20,151 nucleotides of DNA from Lachnospiraceae bacterium UBA3282 (lineage in GTDB: Bacteria; Bacillota; Clostridia; Lachnospirales; Lachnospiraceae). The stretch covers positions 1 to 20,151 of the forward strand of contig DETS01000111.1 in the NCBI GenBank assembly GCA_002361735.1. Reading direction: 5' to 3'. Every line of letters starts with the position of its first letter. Position 1 is the first letter of the stretch. Below, piece by piece: positions 1 to 7,000 of this stretch. Position numbers and translations under genes: made by a program. The notes below the pieces were generated by a model. It made no database searches and was not told the origin of the DNA. It was given only the letters and a program-made list of their open reading frames with translations.

Positions 1-1
1 T

Positions 2-1885
2 GACCTGCAGAAGCAGGAGCGTGAGGCAGGCGGCGTCCTTGATATGGACACCAAGGTGATCTCCACCATCACTTCCCACGGCCCCGGCTATCTGGACAAG
101 AGCAAAGAGACCATCGTAGGTTTCCAGACCGACAAGCCCTTCAAGCGTTCCTTACAGCCTTACGGCGGTATCAGAATGGCTGAGAAAGCTTGCTCCGATA
201 ACGGCTACGAGGTAGATCCCGAAATCAGCGAGTTCTTCTCTACCCACAGAAAGACACATAACGCAGGCTGCTTCGACGCTTACAATCAGGAGATGAGAGC
301 TTGCCGTTCTTCTCACATCATCACGGGTCTTCCGGATGCTTACGGCCGCGGTCGTATCATCGGCGACTACAGACGTGTGGCTCTGTACGGTATCGACAGA
401 CTGATCGAGGATAAGCAGGATCAGAAGGATTCCACCGGACGCGTTATGACAGACGATGTGATCCGTCTCCGCGAGGAGCTTTCCGAGCAGATGGTTGCTC
501 TTAAGATGATGAAGGAGATGGCTGCTTCTTACGGCTGCGATATCTCCAAGCCCGCTTCCAATGTACAGGAAGCAATTCAGGCAGTTTACTTCGGTTACCT
601 CTGCGCAGTAAAGGAGCAGAACGGTGCGGCTATGTCCCTTGGACGTACCTCCACCTTCCTGGATGTATACGCAGAGCGCGACCTTGCAAACGGCACCTTC
701 ACCGAGCAGCAGATCCAGGAGTTCGTTGACCACTTTATCATGAAACTTCGCTGCATCAAGTTCGCCCGCACACCTGAGTACAACCAGATCTTCGCAGGCG
801 ATCCGGTATGGGTAACCGAGTCCCTCGGCGGCGTTGGCGTTGACGGACGTCCGATGGTAACGAAGATGAGCTTCCGTTATATGCACACCCTGACAAACCT
901 TGGTCCTTCTCCGGAGCCGAACCTGACCGTTCTCTGGTCCACCAGGCTTCCTGAGGCATGGAAGAAATACTGTGCAAAGATGTCCATCCAGACTTCTTCC
1001 ATCCAGTACGAGAACGACGATCTGATGAGAGTAACACACGGCGACGACTACGGTATCGCATGCTGCGTATCCTCCATGGTAATCGGTAAGGAGATGCAGT
1101 TCTTCGGCGCACGTGCTAACGTTGCTAAGTGCCTGCTCTACGCATTGAACGGCGGTATCGACGAAGTTACCAAGAAGCAGGTTGGTCCTAAGTATCGTCC
1201 TGTTACCGGCGACGTACTCGACTACGACGATGTTATGGATAAATTCATTGACATGCTGGAGTGGCAGGCTGACGTGTATGTTAATACCCTGAACATCATC
1301 CACTACATGCACGACAAATACTGCTACGAGAGAGCAGAGATGGCTCTTCATGACAAGAACGTAAAGCGCTACTTCGCAACCGGTGTGGCAGGTCTCTCCA
1401 TCGTGGCTGACTCCTTATCCGCAATCAAGTACGCTAAGGTTGAGCCCATCAGAGACGAGGACGGCATCATCGTTGACTTCAAGACCACCGGCGAGTTCCC
1501 GAAATACGGTAACGACGATGACCGCGTTGACGAGATCGCACAGATGATCGTTCACAAGTTCATGACGGCGATCAGAAGACATCACACCTACAGAGAAGGC
1601 GTTCCTACAACTTCCATCCTTACCATTACTTCCAACGTAACCTACGGTAAGGCAACAGGCAACACCCCTGACGGACGTAAGAAAGGTCAGCCTTTCGCTC
1701 CCGGTGCTAACCCGATGCACGGACGTGACACCCACGGTGCAGTCGCTTCCCTGTCTTCCGTATCCAAGCTTCCGTTCAACGATGCACAGGATGGTATCTC
1801 CAATACCTTCACCATCATCCCGGGCGCACTCGGCAAGGAAGATAAGGTGTTCGCAGGCGACCTCGAGGTAGATCTCAGCAAATAA
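2..1885 (+). CDS. pflB: Pyruvate formate-lyase catalytic core, 5' end outside window, lacks the glycyl-radical domain
   Basis: Formate C-acetyltransferase converts pyruvate and CoA to acetyl-CoA and formate in the cytoplasm during anaerobic fermentation. The frame is open from base 2, so the ATG at 44 is internal; by comparison with known PFLs roughly 50-75 N-terminal residues are missing. Recognisable family blocks are STITSH, GYLDK, QTDKPFKR, TGLPDAYGRGRIIGDYRRVALYG, and the active-site Cys-Cys pair in YGIACCVSS (codons 1061-1066). The C-terminal part TPDGRKKGQPFAPGANPMHGRD, then SNTFTIIPGALGKEDKVFAG, is also canonical. A normal PFL continues from here into the radical domain with its RVSGYA motif. 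This one stops at TAA 1883-1885 after DLEVDLSK, and the missing domain is a separate gene at 2256-2498. The identification is very secure; that the protein works as a split enzyme is inference. Confidence -1.
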   Translation, partial: DLQKQEREAGGVLDMDTKVISTITSHGPGYLDKSKETIVGFQTDKPFKRSLQPYGGIRMAEKACSDNGYEVDPEISEFFSTHRKTHNAGCFDAYNQEMRACRSSHIITGLPDAYGRGRIIGDYRRVALYGIDRLIEDKQDQKDSTGRVMTDDVIRLREELSEQMVALKMMKEMAASYGCDISKPASNVQEAIQAVYFGYLCAVKEQNGAAMSLGRTSTFLDVYAERDLANGTFTEQQIQEFVDHFIMKLRCIKFARTPEYNQIFAGDPVWVTESLGGVGVDGRPMVTKMSFRYMHTLTNLGPSPEPNLTVLWSTRLPEAWKKYCAKMSIQTSSIQYENDDLMRVTHGDDYGIACCVSSMVIGKEMQFFGARANVAKCLLYALNGGIDEVTKKQVGPKYRPVTGDVLDYDDVMDKFIDMLEWQADVYVNTLNIIHYMHDKYCYERAEMALHDKNVKRYFATGVAGLSIVADSLSAIKYAKVEPIRDEDGIIVDFKTTGEFPKYGNDDDRVDEIAQMIVHKFMTAIRRHHTYREGVPTTSILTITSNVTYGKATGNTPDGRKKGQPFAPGANPMHGRDTHGAVASLSSVSKLPFNDAQDGISNTFTIIPGALGKEDKVFAGDLEVDLSK

Positions 1886-1888
1886 CAG

Positions 1889-2000
1889 TGGTAAATTCCT
1901 ACGCTGAAGTAAATTGCTTCGCAATTAACTTCTCGAGTATCGCTTCGCTAGTGGTAAATTCCTGCGGAATTAACCACGCGAGCACTGCTTCGCAGGCTCG
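1889..2000 (+). repeat. Tandem array of hairpin-forming palindromic repeats between PFL core and downstream small genes
   Basis: Two 27-base palindromes share one design: 1906-1932 (GAAGT a AATTGC ttc GCAATT a ACTTC) and 1951-1977 (GTGGT a AATTCC tgc GGAATT a ACCAC). Each has a 5-bp stem, an A-A mismatch, a 6-bp stem and a 3-base loop. Each is followed by a GCTTCGC-centred element, 1933-1950 and 1978-2000; the latter folds as CGAGC a CTGC ttc GCAG GCTCG. The whole unit has a 45-base period. A truncated first copy, GTGGTAAATTCCT, starts at 1889. There is no U-tract, so it is not a standard terminator. It looks like an extragenic palindromic (REP/MITE-like) element that would form stacked RNA hairpins in the pfl transcript. 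Confidence -1.
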
Positions 2001-2028
2001 GCATATAAAATAATTAGGAGGAGTTGTT

Positions 2029-2232
2029 ATGGATGACAAACAAATGATAGATGATTTTATCAAGATGATGGATTCCGGGATGACGCAGGGCGTCGGACAT
2101 GTGAATGTAGACGTCGATGCCAATGCCGACAACTCTAAAAATGTGCAGACCATGGGGTGTACGGATTGTTCCCGCACTCCCCTGGCATGCAGTGTTCCTA
2201 CCCTCCACGATGGGTTGGACGACTTTAAATAA
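2029..2232 (+). CDS. 67-residue glycyl-radical-domain look-alike with CxxC-x6-C tail, unknown function
   Basis: I do not recognise a named family. The ATG is preceded by a strong ribosome binding site (TAGGAGGAG, 6 bases upstream), so it is very likely translated. Residues 7-29 align without gaps to residues 8-30 of the radical-domain protein encoded just downstream. Eight of the 23 positions are identical (D8, D15, T19, G21, H24, N26, V27, V29) and most others are conservative, including GHVNVDV against HHLNVNV. Beyond that the proteins part: this one has no RVSGYA loop and instead carries C44, C47 and C54 in MGCTDC...LACSVPTL, ending in acidic GLDDF. Sitting between the two halves of PFL, it may dock where the radical domain docks, as a chaperone, placeholder or redox sensor. 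That role is inference; the gene call itself is firm. Confidence -1.
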   Translation: MDDKQMIDDFIKMMDSGMTQGVGHVNVDVDANADNSKNVQTMGCTDCSRTPLACSVPTLHDGLDDFK

Positions 2233-2255
2233 AAATAATAGAGGAGGACAATACA

Positions 2256-2498
2256 ATGGCAGCAGCAACAGCTCAGGTAGATAACTTAGTAAACTTATTG
2301 GATGGCTATGCAACAAAAGGCGGTCATCACCTCAACGTAAACGTGCTCAACAGAGATACCTTACTCGATGCACAGAAGCATCCCGAGAACTATCCTCAGT
2401 TGACCATCCGCGTTTCCGGCTACGCAGTAAACTTCATCAAGCTGACCCCGGAACAGCAGGCTGACGTTATCTCCCGTACATTCCACGAGAGCGTATAA
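2256..2498 (+). CDS. Autonomous glycyl-radical domain (GrcA/YfiD-like), the detached C-terminus of PFL
   Basis: The 80-residue protein is essentially the last 75 residues of a PFL: NLVNLLDGY, GGHHLNVNVLNRDTLLDA, HPENYPQLTIRVSGYAVNF and QQADVISRTFHE. The radical-bearing glycine is G55 in RVSGYA (52-57). The start is fixed by GAGGAGGAC eight bases before the ATG, and only a seven-residue unrelated leader precedes the homology. In Escherichia coli, GrcA (YfiD) replaces the radical domain of oxygen-cleaved PFL. Here the catalytic core gene next door lacks this domain altogether, so the small protein is probably an obligate subunit rather than a spare part. PflA, encoded at 2879-3640, would install the radical. 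A terminator follows 33 bases after the stop codon. Orthology to E. coli grcA proper is not claimed. Confidence -1.
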   Translation: MAAATAQVDNLVNLLDGYATKGGHHLNVNVLNRDTLLDAQKHPENYPQLTIRVSGYAVNFIKLTPEQQADVISRTFHESV

Positions 2499-2530
2499 TC
2501 TCGCCTGACAAATGAATGATGAACGACAGA

Positions 2531-2559
2531 GAGCTGCTTGACTTCCAAGCAGCTCTTTT
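2531..2559 (+). terminator. Intrinsic terminator ending the pflB core / radical-domain operon
   Basis: Perfect 10-bp stem GAGCTGCTTG / CAAGCAGCTC (2531-2540, 2546-2555) with a five-base loop ACTTC, followed by TTTT. It lies 33 bases after the radical-domain gene and before the promoter of the next unit. Confidence -1.
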
Positions 2560-2595
2560 GTATCAATTTCTTTTCATTCACCGCGATTTATATTC

Positions 2596-2625
2596 TTTAC
2601 ACACCATAACCCGCTTTGTTATAAT
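2596..2625 (+). promoter_or_regulatory. Sigma-A promoter for the 62-aa gene and pflA
   Basis: The -35 TTTACA (2596-2601), 18-base spacer and -10 TATAAT (2620-2625, consensus) predict a start near 2632, giving a leader of about 40 bases to the ATG at 2674. It sits right after the terminator, so pflA is transcribed separately from the PFL subunits. Confidence -1.
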
Positions 2626-2673
2626 ATAAGTATAACTCGTACACAATATAAATAAGGAAAGGCGGGTGATTGT

Positions 2674-2862
2674 ATGCCGAGTGCAGCAGATATTATCAGG
2701 GATTCCATTAACGAATTTTCCAGAGTGCAAAATTGGATGCTGGTCGTCGAAGACAAAGACTCTACAGTCTATCAGTTGATGTATGACAGATATGCAGAAT
2801 TGAAAATCACACTGACGTCTTTAGGCGTTAATCTTTCAAAATTTGACAAAATAGAGGGATAA
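2674..2862 (+). CDS. 62-residue hypothetical protein co-transcribed with pflA
   Basis: I do not recognise this family. It starts with an ATG preceded by an AAGGAAAGG-type ribosome binding site and lies directly behind a consensus promoter, 16 bases ahead of pflA, so it is likely a real first gene of a two-gene operon. The sequence (MPSAADIIRDSINEF, then MYDRYAELKITLTSLG) has no cysteines, no membrane segment and no signal peptide. It looks like a small, mostly helical cytosolic protein. Its constant company would suggest a role in PFL activation, such as helping PflA reach the core or the radical subunit, but nothing in the sequence itself shows this. Confidence -1.
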   Translation: MPSAADIIRDSINEFSRVQNWMLVVEDKDSTVYQLMYDRYAELKITLTSLGVNLSKFDKIEG

Positions 2863-2878
2863 AGAAAGGGATATCATT

Positions 2879-3640
2879 ATGCAGGGAAGAATCCATTCTT
2901 TAGAAAGTTTCGGCACCGTAGACGGTCCGGGCACACGATTTGTCGTATTTGTACAGGGCTGCCCCATGCGCTGCGCCTACTGCCATAATCCCGACACCTG
3001 GGACATGAACGGCGGCACACTGATGGAGCCGGAAGAAATTTTTGAACAGTATAAAAGAAACGAAGCGTTCTATCACGGCGGCGGCATCACCGTCACCGGC
3101 GGCGAACCGCTGATGCAGGTCGATTTTCTGATCGATCTTTTTACCATTGCCAAGAAAAATAACGTGCATACCTGCATCGACTCCTCGGGCATCGCTTATA
3201 AAAAGAACGCAAACCCGGACTGGCTCGCGAAACTCGATCGGCTGATGACGCTGACAGACCTCGTGATGCTCGATATCAAGCACATCGACCCCGAAAAACA
3301 TAAGGAGCTCACTTCGCAGCCAAACGAAGGTATCCTCGCTTTTGCGGAGTATCTGGACGAGAAACATGTAGATATGTGGATCCGCCATGTGATCGTGCCG
3401 GGGATCACCGATGACGATGAGTATCTCTACAAACTCGGTTACTTCATCGGCGGTCTCTCGAACCTGAAAGCATTGGACGCCCTCCCCTACCACACCATGG
3501 GAGAATCCAAATACGAGAAGCTGGGCATGGAATATAAACTTGCCGGCGTTCCCGCCATGGATAAGGATAAACTGGTGGAAAAAAAGAAAGTGATCCTTGA
3601 CGGCATCCGAAAACGCAGGGAGGAATTGGGACGAATTTAG
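2879..3640 (+). CDS. pflA: Pyruvate formate-lyase activating enzyme (radical SAM)
   Basis: PflA uses a [4Fe-4S] cluster and S-adenosylmethionine to abstract a hydrogen from the PFL glycine and form the glycyl radical. The 253-residue length is typical. The cluster motif CPMRCAYC gives C28, C32 and C35, followed by HNPDTW as in other PflA proteins. The SAM-contacting GGEP is at residues 74-77, and MLDIKHID and WIRHVIVPGITD are further family blocks. The AAAGAAAGGG ribosome binding site supports the ATG at 2879. Its substrate glycine is predicted to be G55 of the 80-residue protein encoded at 2256-2498, meaning it would have to recognise a separate polypeptide. Family identity is secure. Confidence -1.
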   Translation: MQGRIHSLESFGTVDGPGTRFVVFVQGCPMRCAYCHNPDTWDMNGGTLMEPEEIFEQYKRNEAFYHGGGITVTGGEPLMQVDFLIDLFTIAKKNNVHTCIDSSGIAYKKNANPDWLAKLDRLMTLTDLVMLDIKHIDPEKHKELTSQPNEGILAFAEYLDEKHVDMWIRHVIVPGITDDDEYLYKLGYFIGGLSNLKALDALPYHTMGESKYEKLGMEYKLAGVPAMDKDKLVEKKKVILDGIRKRREELGRI

Positions 3641-3680
3641 GTGTCTCAAAACATTCCGTCTTTCATTGATACCCTACTGA

Positions 3681-3708
3681 AAATGCACATGAAAATGTGC
3701 ATTTTTTT
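3681..3708 (+). terminator. Intrinsic terminator after pflA
   Basis: A 10-bp stem AAATGCACAT / ATGTGCATTT with a GAAA tetraloop (3691-3694) runs into a T tract of eight bases starting within the stem. The A-rich 5' side means it could also act on the opposite strand, but no gene on that strand needs it. Confidence -1.
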
Positions 3709-3777
3709 ATGTTATATCATCAATAAATAACACCCGCTCTCCTTATTCAATAACGCCTGTTTTACAATCAATTAGTA

Positions 3778-3879
3778 ACACATTAGTAACACGAAATTTC
3801 CCCCAAAATCCCCTCCCATCCCCCGCTCCGCGCGGCTTCGCAAATTTTAGAAAACTTTCATAAAGTACACATTAGTAAC
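3778..3879. repeat. 13-bp direct repeats flanking a C-rich tract
   Basis: ACACATTAGTAAC occurs at 3778-3790 and again at 3867-3879, 89 bases apart. A third ATTAGTAACA core is at 3771-3780, overlapping the first copy. They bracket the G-quadruplex motif at 3800-3824. The whole gap 3709-4008 holds no open frame with a start signal and no clear promoter. It is strongly C- and A-rich on the + strand. Target-site duplication, regulator sites or chance are all possible. Confidence -1.
3800..3824 (-). other. G-quadruplex motif (minus strand) / i-motif (plus strand)
   Basis: On the + strand four C-runs of 5, 4, 3 and 5 bases are separated by 5, 1 and 2 bases. The minus strand therefore reads G5-N2-G3-N1-G4-N5-G5, which meets the standard four-tract quadruplex pattern. 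It lies about 185 bases upstream of the startless surface-protein frame. The motif is seen directly; folding and function are inference. Confidence -1.
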
Positions 3880-4008
3880 AAATAGTCTGCAAAACGTTCC
3901 TATTTTATCATCGTAGTGACATAAATTCCAACCCAAAGCCCTGCAATCCCGCATCCCCACTGCAAAAACCGAAAATCCCCAAAAATAAGGCAGGGAAAAA
4001 TCCGGGTT

Positions 4009-7000
4009 GTGGAGGAGCCAGTTTCCGAGGCTTCCGACGAGCAAATCCCCGAGGAAGGAGGAGAAGACGAAACAGGTGTTATTCCGCCTGCTGACGAACC
4101 CGTCGTGACGGATCCCGAGACACCTGCAGATCCCGAGGCGCCTGTTCAGGAGCCTGCACCGGAAGTACCTGCAGATCCCGAGGCACCCGCAGACCCCGAA
4201 GCACCCGCTGACGAGCCTGTCGTAACGGATCCCGTTGAGGAGCCCGTGATCGAAGACGAGATTCCTGCGGATGCTGACGTAACGGTGAACGCAGACGAAG
4301 CCACGACCTATACGGTTTCCATCACAAACTTTGACGACGTAAAGGCTTATATCACGGCATCCGCTACTGTTGGCGGCGACTCTAACAAGGGCTTTGTAAG
4401 AACCGGTTCCCTGACCGCGGCAAAGAATGCTACTGTAGTCGTTACCATTGCAGCTAAGAGCGGTGCGAAAATCACCAGCGTAAAGAATGGTGAGACGGCT
4501 GTATCGGCAGCAGATGGTACCTATACCATCAAGCTCTCCAGTCTTGCGGCTGACACTTCGATCACTGTCGAAGCAGCATCCGCTTACAAGTTGACCACAG
4601 ACTTCACAGGCGCAAGTGACGTAACGGCAATCAAGCTGGATGCCAGCCTGAAAGAGGCAGTCGGCGCGGCGAATGATGAGGCTCTGTCTCGTACATCCGC
4701 TGACATCGCGCAGGATGCAGATCTGAAGTTTACACTGGTTGGCAGCCCTGCAGGCGCTGATTCCAGATACAACGTTTTCTACGCAGCGAACGGTTCTGAG
4801 GAGAAGACACCGATCACAGCTGTGAAGGAGACTGTTGGTACGGCTCCGAGCACCACAGAAGTCGATACCTACACGGTAAAGAAAGAAGACCTCGAAGACT
4901 TCCATTCCATTGAGATTATTGTGAAAAAGGAAACAAAGGTTGATTTTACCTATATGCTGACAGCTGTTTCTAATGTGGATATCGTATATTGGGGCACAAA
5001 GAAGTCTGAGGGCACAACAGCAGCCGATCCCGCGGAAGCATGGGTTGAAGGCGATAATGCGACGAAATATGACCCGATTAAAAAGGCTTATGTCGGCGAA
5101 ACCTTTAAGTTCAAGGCTGTCGTAAAAGAAGCTGACAAGAATACCAAAGAAATCGCCAAGGTGACCAGAACGGTAAACGGTAATAATGTGGAAATCACAG
5201 CCGCAGAGAGTGGTGTCTACTCCTTTACCGTAGATGCGGACACCACAGCTTTCACCGTTGAGACCGATTATAAGGCGGCGGGAGTGAACAAGCTGACCTA
5301 TACACTTAAGGACACCTGCGATAAGGAGTCTGTTAAGAAGGTAGAAATTACCAGCATCACGGTAGGAGAAGATTTTCCTACAACAGGCGTAGATATCGCG
5401 GCTCTCCTTGGCACTAAAGATTCTGCTGAACTGGTAAAAGACAAGGCTGTTTCCATTCTGAAAGAACAGGGCGGAAAAAAGATTACGGCAATTGAGGTTA
5501 CCGTGACACCCGCAGATGGCTATAAAATTGTAAAAGGCGATGCGGACACACATATCACGATTGATGCTGCAGATGGCACCGGTCCAGCTGTTTACAAGTT
5601 TACAGATCCTAAAGCCACGAATAAGGCAATCGAAGCTGCCATGACAGTTAACGTGGAGACGGATGTTGTGGCGACCGCAGCAGCGAACGAGACGTTCTTC
5701 AAAGTGACCTGCGATAAGAAACAAAACCCCCATATCAAAGACATTACCGTAGCTACGGTAGATGGCAAGGTCGATGAAGTTAAAGCTACGGAGGATGCAA
5801 CAAAAATAGTAGCATATAAGGTAAAGGGCGGCGTTAAGACCGTAGAGTTTAAGGTAACTGCAGACGCAGGTTATCAGTTAAAGGGTACAAACAGCTATCC
5901 CAAGCTTAAGTCTATCACCGATGTTGTGGCAGACGGAAAGGTAACCTATACCGTAACCCTGCTTGCATCAGGGATAACGGGGACTGATGCCAGCCCGACT
6001 ACGATCGCCGTTGTGGAAGAAGGCATCACGCTCGAAGCGAAAGTAGAGCCCGCTGATGAGGCAAGCACAAGACTTTATACTGCCCCTCTGAAATATTACA
6101 CAAAGGATGCTCCTACCGTTCAGGTTGATTACACGAGCGGCAAGACCATCCCTTACGGTTCCAAACTGACCACCGATATCACAGCCGCTACAGGCTGCCA
6201 TCTGGTGAGCGTGTCCTACAACATGGGCGGCACGGATACCCCTGTAACCCTGAGCGTAGACGGCAAAGCATCAGTCGTTATTCCTGAGGTGACCGCAAAG
6301 GTGACCATCACCGTAACGGCTGAGAAGGATTATCAAAAGATTGTTTTACAGGATAAAGATGGAAAGGCTGTAATAGATAAGACCGGCGATGTCTATAACG
6401 TAAGATACGACGAGGCATACCTTGTAGGTCTTACCAACGGTAACGTGGATGTCCCCGTAAAAGACTTCAAGGCTGTTGTGAAGGATGAGACGGGCGCCGA
6501 GGTGAAACTGCCCAGAATTACCATAGGCACCAAGCTTAAGATCGACCTTGCCAGAGCCAAGACCAGTGTGGCAGGTCAGACGATTACCATCGACATGGTT
6601 GTCGGCGATAAGGTGGTAGACACTTACATCCTGAGCGTTAACAAGAAGACTTCCAAGCTCACCATCGAAGGTGTGGCAAAAGCGGAAAAAGAACAGCGCG
6701 TAGACAGCGTTGTCAAGTATGCCATTGATACAGACGGTAAGGTAGATATAACTGATACAACCGATACCGAAAGTATCATCAATAGTGCTTATATCTTTGG
6801 CAACAATCTGGTTGTTACTTTGAACCCGATGACCACAGCACAGATTACAAAAACACCTGCTTCCGCCGACGGAAAGACGCCTGCGGTGTACCACAGCGCG
6901 ACCATCACCCTGGCTTCCGATGATGATCCTGATCTGGAAGCGAGCATCGTTGTGACGGCAAAACCTTTTATCGAAGATATCACCAACAAGGAGATTACCC

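Noticed and set aside
1889..2000. CRISPR array
   Set aside because: Only two full 45-base units, each self-complementary throughout, with no unique spacers and no cas genes.
1886..2255. A frameshift or sequencing error splitting a normal pflB
   Set aside because: 370 bases, a hairpin array and a separate gene with its own ribosome binding site lie between the halves, so no single indel restores a fused protein.
3847..5733. Long minus-strand frame opposite the surface-protein gene
   Set aside because: Its translation has no domain-like pattern and is rich in Cys/Arg as expected for the shadow of a Thr/Ala/Val-rich gene; no start signal. Similar shadows lie opposite pflB, pflA, leuA and glmM.
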